Below are positions 1 to 5,558 of a stretch of DNA of 5,581 nucleotides, in pieces. The notes under the pieces are model-generated. The model did not search any database. It saw only the letters and a program-made list of their open reading frames with translations, and was not told where the DNA came from. The position numbers and the translations under genes are program-made. Source of the DNA: an uncultured Clostridia bacterium (lineage in GTDB: Bacteria; Bacillota; Clostridia; Christensenellales; QALW01); assembly GCA_900550765.1 (NCBI GenBank), contig URTC01000131.1, positions 1 to 5,581 on the forward strand, read 5' to 3'. How positions within the stretch are numbered: position 1 is the first letter of the stretch; the number at the start of each line of letters is the position of its first letter.

Positions 1-1145
1 CCAAAACCGTTTTATATGAAAAACCTGCCAGAGATGGGTATGACCTTGTACTTACCGTAGATATTCTTCTGCAGAAAAATGTGACGGATAAAATGGCGGA
101 AGTATATCAAAATTCTTCTACCGGCACGGCAAATATCGTGGATCCGGTCACTGGCGCGGTTAGGGCGCTGGTGAGTTACCCCAGCTATGACGCCAATATT
201 TATGCTTTTGATAAGGCTACCGATTACGGAGATCTTTTTACCAATGCGCAGACGCCGCTGCTGAATCGAAATGTCCAGGGAACTTATCCCCCGGGATCAA
301 TCTTTAAATCGATTATGGCTCTTATCGGACTGGATACCGGTAGCGTAAGCACTACCACAGTTTTTCCTTATGAAAGTGAAATCCAATATTATACTTATGA
401 AAAGGATCGCTGGCGGCCGGCGGGAAGCAATTGGTCGCATTATATCGTCAGAGAAGCTTTCCGGAGCGCGGGAGATAAGGGGCCGCTGACTATGAAGCGG
501 GCGCTGACCTGGTCGGATAATATTTATTTCGGCTGGCTGGCTATGCGCGTAGGAAAAGAGAAGATGATCGAGTACGCTGCCAGAATCGGTTTGGGAGAAA
601 GCATTCCGTTTGATCTTTCCGTTAAAAAATCACAGCTGGCCAATTCCTTTGATACACTTGACAGTGAAAAATTGCTGGCGGATACCGGTTTCGGTCAAGG
701 GGAAATGCTGTTTGCGCCCCTGCAGCTGTGCAGTACTTTTTCGCTTTTTGGTAACGGCGGAACGATTATGCAGCCGTATATTGTCCAAAGCATCTGCACA
801 ACGAACGAAAAGGGAGAGTTAGAACCGGTAAAGACGACGGAAGCCAAGGTATACAAACAAAATGTATTTCCCTCTTCTACTGTGCTGACAGTACGCGAGA
901 TACTGGAAAATACCGCTAAAAACGGTACCGGTAAAAGCGGAACAAGAGGATTGATGGATTCGATGCGTATCGCGGCTAAGACTGGTACTGCACAGACCGG
1001 TACTACCGAGAGCGGAGAAATCGGCTGGTATGCCGGGCTTGTGATTGAGGGCGGAGAAAAAGATGCGGTGCTTGTCAGTTCGGATATCGGCGATTTGAAA
1101 TTTTCACTTGTCAATTATATATTTCATCAACTAAAGAATGAATGA
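1..1145 (+). CDS. Class B penicillin-binding protein, transpeptidase domain (5' end missing)
   Basis: D,D-transpeptidase that cross-links peptidoglycan stem peptides on the outer face of the membrane. The reading frame is open from base 3, so the gene begins before the window; the GTG at 81 is internal, because the residues before it already match the family (a 'DLVLTVD...LQ' stretch that opens the transpeptidase domain). All three active-site motifs of penicillin-binding enzymes are present in order: SxxK as SIFK (bases 297-308, the acylated serine), SxN as SDN (513-521) and KTGT followed by AQ (978-995). About 50 residues follow KTGT and there is no PASTA domain. The N-terminal membrane anchor and any dimerisation domain lie outside. 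No glycosyltransferase domain is visible, which fits a class B or PbpA-like enzyme, although a missing upstream domain cannot be excluded. It stops with TGA inside the ribosome binding region of the next gene, so the two are probably co-transcribed. The family call is sure; the subtype (elongation, division or sporulation) is not. Confidence 0.93.
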   Translation, partial: KTVLYEKPARDGYDLVLTVDILLQKNVTDKMAEVYQNSSTGTANIVDPVTGAVRALVSYPSYDANIYAFDKATDYGDLFTNAQTPLLNRNVQGTYPPGSIFKSIMALIGLDTGSVSTTTVFPYESEIQYYTYEKDRWRPAGSNWSHYIVREAFRSAGDKGPLTMKRALTWSDNIYFGWLAMRVGKEKMIEYAARIGLGESIPFDLSVKKSQLANSFDTLDSEKLLADTGFGQGEMLFAPLQLCSTFSLFGNGGTIMQPYIVQSICTTNEKGELEPVKTTEAKVYKQNVFPSSTVLTVREILENTAKNGTGKSGTRGLMDSMRIAAKTGTAQTGTTESGEIGWYAGLVIEGGEKDAVLVSSDIGDLKFSLVNYIFHQLKNE

Positions 1146-1154
1146 GGTGTTTTT

Positions 1155-2207
1155 ATGGGAAAAAAGGGTGATAATATTTTTGCGCGTTTGGCCAAAAGGT
1201 GGCTTATCGATGCCTTCAGCGCAATGGCGTTGGGTGTTTTTGCAACGCTGCTGATCGGGACGATCATCGGCCAGATTGGTTCGTGGACAGGCGTGGAGTT
1301 TTTTACCAGATTGAGTAATTACGCAAAGAACGGTTATGTTGTCGGCGGTGCGATCGGTGTAGCAATTGCTACCGGATTAAAGGCAAAACCGTTGGTGATT
1401 TTTTCCGCTGCAGTTTGCGGCGCTGTCGGTTATGTGGAAGGCGGCGGACCTATTGGCGCATATTTGGCGGCGTTGGTAGGTGCGGAGCTGTCACAGCTGA
1501 TCGCCGGCAAAACACGGTTTGATATTCTGCTGGTTCCTTCTGTCAGCCTGATCACAGGTGGTGCCGTTGGTATTTTTACCGGTCCGTATATCGACCGCTT
1601 CTGTGATTGGATCGGTATGGAACTGGGCGCCGCCATGGGCCTGCATCCGGTTCTGATGGGCATTATTGTTTCGGTAGTTATGGGGCTTGCGCTTACGGCG
1701 CCGATTTCCAGCGCGGCTATTTCAGTCGTCGTATTTGATGCTTCACTGTTTACGGAGGGCTCCAGCATTGCCTTAGCGGCCGGGGTAGCAACGGTAGGGT
1801 GCTGCTGCCAGATGGTGGGCTTTGCGGTTTCCTCTTGGAGGGAGAATGGTTTCAGCGGATTTCTTGCCCAGGGACTGGGGACATCCATGTTGCAACTCTC
1901 GAATATCGTAAAGCATCCCTCGATTTTGATTCCTCCGACGCTTGCTTCGGCTATTTTAGGGCCGATCGCCGCTACACTGCTTACCGTAGAAAACGGCGCC
2001 GGCGTGTTTGCCGGTATGGGAACCTGTGGTTTGGTAGGACCGGCCGGTATGTGGATGTATATGATGAACGGCGGTTTTGACTGGTTTGCTCTTTTGAAAA
2101 TTGTGCTGATGTGCCTGGTTCTTCCGGCTGTACTGTCTTTGGTGATATCCGAGGGAATGCGCAGAGCCGGATGGATCAAAAAAGGCGATATGTATTTGGA
2201 ACTGTAG
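1155..2207 (+). CDS. PTS EIIC-like membrane protein (PTS_EIIC_2 type)
   Basis: A 350-residue, very hydrophobic protein with about eight to ten predicted membrane segments, starting near residues 16-42 after a short basic N-terminus (KK, R, KR). The glycine-rich segments (GGAIGVAIATGL, YVEGGGPIGAY, LITGGAVGIFTGP) and overall length fit the PTS_EIIC_2 family of predicted sugar-permease subunits. No EIIA, EIIB or HPr-like partner is visible here, so sugar specificity and even a phosphotransferase role are unproven. ATG 1155 was chosen because GAGGTG (1144-1149) sits 5 bases upstream, overlapping the stop of the preceding penicillin-binding protein gene; this suggests an operon and possibly coupled translation. 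Residues 216-218 are three consecutive cysteines next to a predicted membrane segment, which is unusual. The gene ends with TAG, followed by an in-frame TAA after two codons, and then by a terminator hairpin. Family assignment is from recalled sequence character, not a search. Confidence 0.85.
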   Translation: MGKKGDNIFARLAKRWLIDAFSAMALGVFATLLIGTIIGQIGSWTGVEFFTRLSNYAKNGYVVGGAIGVAIATGLKAKPLVIFSAAVCGAVGYVEGGGPIGAYLAALVGAELSQLIAGKTRFDILLVPSVSLITGGAVGIFTGPYIDRFCDWIGMELGAAMGLHPVLMGIIVSVVMGLALTAPISSAAISVVVFDASLFTEGSSIALAAGVATVGCCCQMVGFAVSSWRENGFSGFLAQGLGTSMLQLSNIVKHPSILIPPTLASAILGPIAATLLTVENGAGVFAGMGTCGLVGPAGMWMYMMNGGFDWFALLKIVLMCLVLPAVLSLVISEGMRRAGWIKKGDMYLEL

Positions 2208-2220
2208 GCTGTATAAAGAT

Positions 2221-2251
2221 AAAAAATGTCCGTATTTACGGACATTTTTTT
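2221..2251 (+). terminator. Intrinsic terminator of the PBP-EIIC operon, probably bidirectional
   Basis: TGTCCGTA (2227-2234) and TACGGACA (2237-2244) are perfect inverted repeats. A run of six A lies before them and seven T (2245-2251) after, 19 bases beyond the EIIC stop. The A run would act as a U-tract for minus-strand transcripts, so it can also stop transcription arriving from the convergent phosphodiesterase gene. Confidence 0.9.
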
Positions 2252-2296
2252 GTTTGCAAAATTGGTATGCGCTGTAAATATAGGCAGGCGTATTCC

Positions 2297-2330
2297 AAAA
2301 AATCTGCTGGAATCGGGAAGGCAGATCTTT
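2297..2330 (-). terminator. Probable intrinsic terminator after the phosphodiesterase gene
   Basis: On the minus strand ATCTGC and GCAGAT form a 6-bp stem (plus-strand 2302-2307 and 2321-2326) around a 13-base loop. It is followed by a T run opposite A2297-2302, and begins only a few bases after the TAA at 2334-2336. A G-U pair and A-U pairs can lengthen the stem at the cost of part of the U-tract. It is weaker than the hairpin at 2221-2251, which may act as a backup for this strand. Confidence 0.55.
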
Positions 2331-2333
2331 GTT

Positions 2334-3053
2334 TTATTGTAAGATATTTGTTGTTATATAGTCTACGCCGGCAGCAGCCAGACGTTCTGCAGTGGTTTGA
2401 TCGTCAACCGTCCAGCAGTTGATTTTAATGCCGCGGCTGTGCAACAGTTCGATGGCGTCTGTATTCAGCCGTTCGAAATAGATATCTAAATCGAAATTAT
2501 ATTTTTTCAGCTTTTGAATAAGCTCGTCATTAATTTCGCAAAAGCAAAGAAACTGTATTGCGGCGTCGGGCTCCAGTTCACGCAGAAAAACCAAAGTTTG
2601 ATAATCGAACGATATGAATATGAGCTGATGCATATCATAGGTTTCTTTAATAATTTGAACGATAGCCTGCACCTCTTGTTTTGAAAAAGGATTTTTTAAT
2701 TCCAATACTGCAGTTTTCTTATATTTTTTACATATTCTCAAATATTCAGAAAGTGCCGGAAGACAAAGATCTCCGCGCGGTACGCCGTCCTTATCCAATA
2801 GCCGTATGGAACGGAGCTGGTCAAAAGCTGTTTTTTCTACGTTTTGGTTTTCTGCTGCAACGCGGCCTGTTTCATCATCGTGGATGATAATATATTTTCC
2901 GTCGGCAGTTTTATGTACGTCAGTTTCTATACCGAAATAATCTCTGTTGCCGGCGGCAACAAATGCGGCGCAGGTGTTTTCACACTCGATTCCGCTGAGT
3001 CCCCTGTGAGCGATTATTTTGGTGTTTCCGTGTTGGATTTTTATCGTATCCAT
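2334..3053 (-). CDS. Glycerophosphodiester phosphodiesterase family protein (cytoplasmic type)
   Basis: A 239-residue enzyme predicted to hydrolyse glycerophosphodiesters to glycerol-3-phosphate and an alcohol with a divalent metal. Signature residues are visible: IAHRG (H16, R17), ENT with AF downstream (25-31), IETDV (metal ligands E43 and D45), the DGKYIIIHDD block (H58, the second catalytic histidine), LELK (E118, K120), and the C-terminal CWTVD and GVDYITTN strands of the TIM barrel. No signal peptide or membrane segment is present, so it should act in the cytosol, like UgpQ-type enzymes. The frame is open up to an ATG at 3128 that overlaps the stop of the beta-helix gene (TAATG). However, that 25-residue extension is read through a terminator hairpin and does not look like the family. 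ATG 3053 has AAAGG (3064-3068) 10 bases upstream and starts just before the first barrel strand, so it is preferred. A TACAAT -10-like hexamer lies upstream but has no convincing -35. The substrate is not known. Confidence 0.9.
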   Translation of the reverse strand: MDTIKIQHGNTKIIAHRGLSGIECENTCAAFVAAGNRDYFGIETDVHKTADGKYIIIHDDETGRVAAENQNVEKTAFDQLRSIRLLDKDGVPRGDLCLPALSEYLRICKKYKKTAVLELKNPFSKQEVQAIVQIIKETYDMHQLIFISFDYQTLVFLRELEPDAAIQFLCFCEINDELIQKLKKYNFDLDIYFERLNTDAIELLHSRGIKINCWTVDDQTTAERLAAAGVDYITTNILQ

Positions 3054-3091
3054 ACGCTGGTATCCTTTCTTTATTGTATTGTTATAAGCAG

Positions 3092-3121
3092 AAAAACTCC
3101 CATAGGGATCCTGTGGGAGTT
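3092..3121 (-). terminator. Intrinsic terminator between the beta-helix gene and the phosphodiesterase gene
   Basis: On the minus strand AACTCCCA pairs with TGGGAGTT (plus-strand 3114-3121 and 3095-3102). After one mismatch there are three further pairs around a 3-base loop, and a T run (opposite A3092-3096) follows. It lies 7 bases beyond the TAA at 3128-3130. This implies that the phosphodiesterase gene has its own promoter or depends on read-through. Confidence 0.82.
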
Positions 3122-3127
3122 CTTTCA

Positions 3128-3994
3128 TTATATTTTTTCAGGCAGTTCTGCAGAAATGTTTTTGCAGTTCTTTAAGCTTATACCGTTTTCTCCCACTTTG
3201 TTATGGGACGGAAACGCAAGGTTTTTTATAAATTTATTGTTGCGCATGATCAGGTTTTCAGCATATTGTGCCGAAAGAAAGCGTTCTTCATGCAGCTCAA
3301 AGGTATTTTCTTCAATTTTGATATTTTTATGGAAAGGTGCGGCATCCCCTTTGATGTGAGGAGAGATAATAATAGCCGCCCCACCGGTATAGGCAGAATT
3401 TTTGAAATTATTTCCCTTTATCAGTACGTCGTTTACCGGTCCGCTCTCAAACCAGTCATTGGCATCACCGGTAAAGTGCAGGCCGCACATCATGTTAAAG
3501 AACGTGTTGTTGGTGATCACTGTTTTACGCCAGGTTCCGGGCAAAAAGCCTCTGGGCCGATTATGTCCGCATACGCAATTGTTGATATAAAGTTCCGGCA
3601 TTTTGGTAAAGTTTTCGATTACGTAGCCATTTTGCATGACGGGAAGTTCTTCTTCAAATTCCAGGCGGATATAATCGCCGGAAAGAAGCAAGGAATCCTT
3701 TACCGTAAGGGTTGCCAGTGCCTGCATGGAAAGATTATCTACAATATGCACCTGATCGCCCTTATCATACAGGTTAATTCCCTTTTGCTGGAAATGACCG
3801 AAGGTAGCCAACAGAGAGTGGGCGTCAAGCACTTGTACAAAGCGTGTATAGTTTCCGTGCGTGTTTCCAGCGTCATCCAGCATATTGGTAAAAGTACAGG
3901 ATTCATAGCGAATTGCTCCAGTACAGTTGACAAAATGCGTAGAATCCGCATTTACGGAAAGGTAGCGGCCTGAATCGGGGCGGATGACTGTACG
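3128..3994 (-). pseudogene. C-terminal part of the GH110-like gene, downstream of the TAG
   Basis: A frame of 288 codons, open immediately after the amber codon, without frameshift or further stop. It contains the putative catalytic residues D294, D317 and D318 and the conserved NRPRGFLPGT and GDANDWFESG segments. The first ATG in it (3883, residue 315) has no Shine-Dalgarno sequence and lies after D294, so re-initiation there would not restore an active enzyme. The part is therefore silent unless the TAG is read through. The intact coding suggests the interruption is recent or not real. Confidence 0.6.
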
Positions 3995-3997
3995 CTA
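3995..3997 (-). other. In-frame amber codon inside the GH110-like gene
   Basis: TAG on the minus strand, followed by CGT, between ENVTMEK and RTVIRPDSGR. Single-base neighbours include CAG, AAG, GAG, TTG, TCG, TGG and TAT/TAC, so one substitution explains it. Confidence 0.9.
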
Positions 3998-4825
3998 TTT
4001 TTCCATGGTAACATTTTCACACAGTTGACAAATGACTCCCATAGATGCCGTATGGTACAAAGTAACATTCTCTATGAGAATATTTTTGGAGCGGTTACCG
4101 AAGATCCCGGGATTTTCTCTGCCGGCAAACGTACATACCCACATATTGCCTACTGTGTGTTTGTGTTTTATTTCGCCGGTAAGACGAATTTTTCCCGGTG
4201 CAAGCTGTAGGGGTTTTACATAGCGGTACATTCCGCTTAAAAAAGAGCCGTCATCTGCGTCTTTGAAGTAAGCGAAGTAAGGTGAGATATAGGCCGACGG
4301 AGCTTTGGTATCCGCTTCGCATTCACAGGCGAGCAGTTTGTCTTTTGCGATTTCCCAGCCGTCGCTTTTGCTGAAAAATACGATTTCATCGTTGCGTACT
4401 TCGGCGGAGAATTCCTCAGTGTCGTAGGTAAGCTCTAAATTATTTTCATCCGCTGCAGTTATGCAGGCATGAAAAAAGAAAGGATGAGGGTAGTCCACCG
4501 AAAGATTTTTTATGGTTATGTCTTCGCTATGGTCGATCACAAAGGGAAGCACCGTGCCGTGGAAGAACAGTTCAGCGCCCTCACCGTCAATGGTGATATC
4601 CTTCATACCGATTAAAGGAAAAATAATAGATTTTTTGCTGTAATCATTGTTAGAAATGTAATATTCTTTTTCAAACGCAAATTCCTTGTAAAAATGGAGC
4701 GTACCGCCGCCTAATTTTAAAATGGAACCGGGTTTTCCGGCACAGGCACGCAGCGCTTCCTGCAGAGCCAGAGTGGCGTCATTGCCAATAAAAAGATGTT
4801 TATAATCTTTTAGTTCAATCAACAT
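3995..4825 (-). CDS. N-terminal fragment of the GH110-like protein, as translated up to the TAG
   Basis: If the amber codon is read as stop, this 276-residue polypeptide is what the strong promoter and ribosome binding site would produce. It carries the family's N-terminal strands and early beta-helix coils (ITIDGEG, ITIKNLSVDY, ILIENVTLYH) but none of the three putative catalytic aspartates. It ends in ENVTMEK, in the middle of a beta-helix coil, so it is probably inactive and may fold poorly. It has no homology-based reason to be a complete protein by itself. Confidence 0.6.
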   Translation of the reverse strand: MLIELKDYKHLFIGNDATLALQEALRACAGKPGSILKLGGGTLHFYKEFAFEKEYYISNNDYSKKSIIFPLIGMKDITIDGEGAELFFHGTVLPFVIDHSEDITIKNLSVDYPHPFFFHACITAADENNLELTYDTEEFSAEVRNDEIVFFSKSDGWEIAKDKLLACECEADTKAPSAYISPYFAYFKDADDGSFLSGMYRYVKPLQLAPGKIRLTGEIKHKHTVGNMWVCTFAGRENPGIFGNRSKNILIENVTLYHTASMGVICQLCENVTMEK

Positions 4826-4878
4826 AAAAGAAACCCCCTTTATTAAAGTCAACATTGATTGTACTCTACTAAAGGGGG
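4826..4878 (-). promoter_or_regulatory. Inverted repeat spanning promoter and ribosome binding site; possible read-through terminator and SD-blocking hairpin
   Basis: On the minus strand CCCCCTTTA (4870-4878, within the promoter spacer) and TAAAGGGGG (4834-4842, containing the Shine-Dalgarno site of the GH110-like gene) are perfect 9-base inverted repeats. TTTCTTTT follows directly. A smaller hairpin can form between them (GTCAA at 4848-4852 with its complement at 4859-4864, one bulge). Only RNA arriving from the DUF378 gene contains both arms; RNA started near 4851 has only the right arm. No other terminator is visible after DUF378. Alternatively, the repeat could be an operator or a chance match. 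Confidence 0.5.
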
Positions 4879-4886
4879 AATGTCAA
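4858..4886 (-). promoter_or_regulatory. Sigma-A type promoter of the GH110-like gene
   Basis: On the minus strand TTGACA (4881-4886) is followed after exactly 17 bases by TACAAT (4858-4863), an exact -35 and a 5-of-6 -10 match. Transcription should start near 4851, leaving a 5' leader of about 25 bases before ATG 4825. It lies directly behind the DUF378 gene. Confidence 0.85.
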
Positions 4887-4895
4887 TATTTTATT

Positions 4896-5105
4896 TTATG
4901 ATTCAGTAACAGGCCGTATTCTGCGGAACAAGAGGGTAATAGACCACAGAGCCGTGATACCGATGATTGCATATATGATTCTCGCCGCAACAGTGGCAGA
5001 ACCGCCGCAAATGAAGGCAACTAAGTCAAAAGAGAACAGGCCTACCAGCAGCCAGTTGAGCGCACCGATGATTGTTATTGCGAGTGCGGTTTTATCAATA
5101 GCCAT
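4896..5105 (-). CDS. DUF378 family small membrane protein
   Basis: A 69-residue protein with two membrane segments (about residues 8-32 and 42-60) and a basic C-terminal tail (RRIR). The GALNWLLVG motif (14-22), FDLV (26-29) and ARIIYAIIG (41-49) are typical of the DUF378 (YuzA-like) family, whose function is unknown; it presumably sits in the cytoplasmic membrane. A GTG at 5114 and an ATG at 5111 are possible starts, but the AAGGAG (5114-5119) overlaps or crowds both; ATG 5105 has an ideal 8-base gap. The upstream 92-residue gene ends 57 bases away with no terminator or clear promoter between, so co-transcription from the promoter at 5473-5501 is likely. The only terminator-like structure downstream is the repeat at 4826-4878. 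Confidence 0.9.
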   Translation of the reverse strand: MAIDKTALAITIIGALNWLLVGLFSFDLVAFICGGSATVAARIIYAIIGITALWSITLLFRRIRPVTES

Positions 5106-5120
5106 TTTCATCACTCCTTC

Positions 5121-5143
5121 GCATATTATTATGCCAAGGCATA
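5121..5143. repeat. Overlapping small inverted repeats upstream of the DUF378 gene
   Basis: GCATA (5121-5125), TATGC (5130-5134) and GCATA (5139-5143) lie at regular 9-base steps, giving two overlapping palindromes; the second extends to TATGCC-AA-GGCATA (5130-5143). No T run follows on either strand, so it is not an intrinsic terminator. It could be a protein-binding site or an mRNA hairpin just before the ribosome binding site of the DUF378 gene, or chance. Confidence 0.4.
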
Positions 5144-5162
5144 CAGATCCTATTCTTTTAAG

Positions 5163-5441
5163 TTAATGGTGTTTTTTGGAATCATCGAATAAATTTACTT
5201 CTGCCCGATCAAAATCCACTGTTTCAGGAAAATCATCGGGTAAAAAGCGGGTAAGCGAATATTGGCGGATATCCTTTATATGTTTTTTTAAAATCATCGG
5301 ATTTGGGATGTCCAATTGATAACAGCAGAGCTTTAAACCTTCTTCTAAAACTCTTGCCGGAGGCAGCTTGCTTTCGGCATCGCATAGGGCATCTTTTTGA
5401 AGCTTTCCATCTTTATATAAGCGCAGCCAGAATTTCAACAT
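5163..5441 (-). CDS. Small conserved-type hypothetical protein (92 residues)
   Basis: I do not recognise a function. The 92-residue product is soluble, charged, and has no signal peptide or membrane segment. It begins KFWLRLYKDGKL, has a helix-like middle with adjacent cysteines C39-C40, and ends with a TRFLPDDFPETVDFDRAEV stretch (64-82); this arrangement resembles small uncharacterised proteins of clostridia. The frame is open to a TTG at 5501, but that codon lies inside the -35 box. ATG 5441 is supported by AAGGA (5451-5455) at 9 bases and by a promoter that would start RNA near 5466. It is followed by the DUF378 gene, probably in the same transcript, and faces a divergent gene on its other side. 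Confidence 0.8.
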   Translation of the reverse strand: MLKFWLRLYKDGKLQKDALCDAESKLPPARVLEEGLKLCCYQLDIPNPMILKKHIKDIRQYSLTRFLPDDFPETVDFDRAEVNLFDDSKKHH

Positions 5442-5472
5442 AGCGTTTTTTCCTTGCTTTTTATTTTTGCAT

Positions 5473-5501
5473 ATTATACCAGTTAAAAACTTTCCGGTCA
5501 A
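5473..5501 (-). promoter_or_regulatory. Strong sigma-A type promoter for the 92-residue gene and DUF378
   Basis: On the minus strand TTGACC (5496-5501), a 17-base spacer, then a perfect TATAAT (5473-5478) preceded by TGG, an extended -10. RNA start is expected near 5466, about 25 bases before ATG 5441. Confidence 0.88.
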
Positions 5502-5511
5502 TCTGTATATT
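5483..5511 (+). promoter_or_regulatory. Possible divergent promoter for the gene at 5559
   Basis: TTAAAA (5483-5488), a 17-base spacer and TATATT (5506-5511) on the plus strand, giving a leader of about 40 bases. It would overlap the minus-strand promoter at 5473-5501 almost fully. A second -10-like TATACT (5536-5541) is closer to the gene but would start RNA inside the ribosome binding site. Confidence 0.35.
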
Positions 5512-5558
5512 TTACGAATGAATACCTAAAATAAGTATACTGCAAAAGGAGAAAAATC

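Larger units (their letters stand above)
3128..4825 (-). pseudogene. GH110-like right-handed beta-helix glycosidase (putative alpha-1,3-galactosidase), interrupted by one in-frame TAG
   Basis: One continuous frame of 565 codons with a single amber codon at position 277 (bases 3995-3997). Both sides match the GH110-type beta-helix family in order: an ISNND segment (57-61), ITIDGEG...FFHG (78-90), PHPFF (113-117), then past the stop SGRYLS, ADSTHFVNC (293-301), a DD..N.HG.Y block (317-326), NRPRGFLPGT (422-431) and GDANDWFESG (453-462). Known GH110 enzymes remove terminal alpha-1,3-linked galactose, for example from the B blood-group antigen. From memory, the catalytic aspartates of a characterised member are D321, D344 and D345; here D294, D317 and D318 have exactly the same 23/24 spacing, and all lie after the stop. 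ATG 4825 is chosen because AAAGGGGG lies 8 bases upstream and the -10 box sits at 4858-4863, which puts the alternative codon at 4855 at or before the transcription start. No signal peptide is seen, so a cytosolic enzyme is implied. Family call likely, exact substrate inferred; the gene may be a fresh pseudogene, a read-through gene or a sequence error. Confidence 0.8.

Noticed and set aside
695..1114. 139-codon minus-strand open frame opposite the penicillin-binding protein
   Set aside because: Overlaps the catalytic region of the PBP and shows no family motif or supported start.
2205..2216. TAG at the end of the EIIC-like gene followed two codons later by TAA, as evidence for genome-wide amber recoding
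   Set aside because: A nearby second stop is common by chance; read-through would add only two residues, so it neither supports nor excludes recoding.
1430..2245. 271-codon minus-strand open frame opposite the EIIC-like gene
   Set aside because: Antisense shadow of a well-supported membrane protein; its proline- and serine-rich composition mirrors the opposite strand's glycine and alanine codons.
3203..3973. 256-codon plus-strand open frame opposite the beta-helix gene
   Set aside because: It lies antisense to a frame with clear family motifs, has no convincing ribosome binding site, and its translation shows no recognisable domain; it is a shadow.
3995..4006. Frameshift as the cause of the split beta-helix gene
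   Set aside because: Codon-by-codon reading shows the two halves in the same frame with only the TAG between them.
4826..4855. Start codon at 4855 for the beta-helix gene, adding 10 residues
   Set aside because: It lies at or before the expected RNA start from the promoter at 4858-4886, and the ribosome binding site fits ATG 4825.
5130..5143. Palindrome TATGCC-AA-GGCATA as an intrinsic terminator after the 92-residue gene
   Set aside because: No T run follows it on either strand.
5442..5501. TTG start at 5501 for the 92-residue protein, adding 20 residues
   Set aside because: The TTG is part of the -35 box and so is not in the expected transcript.
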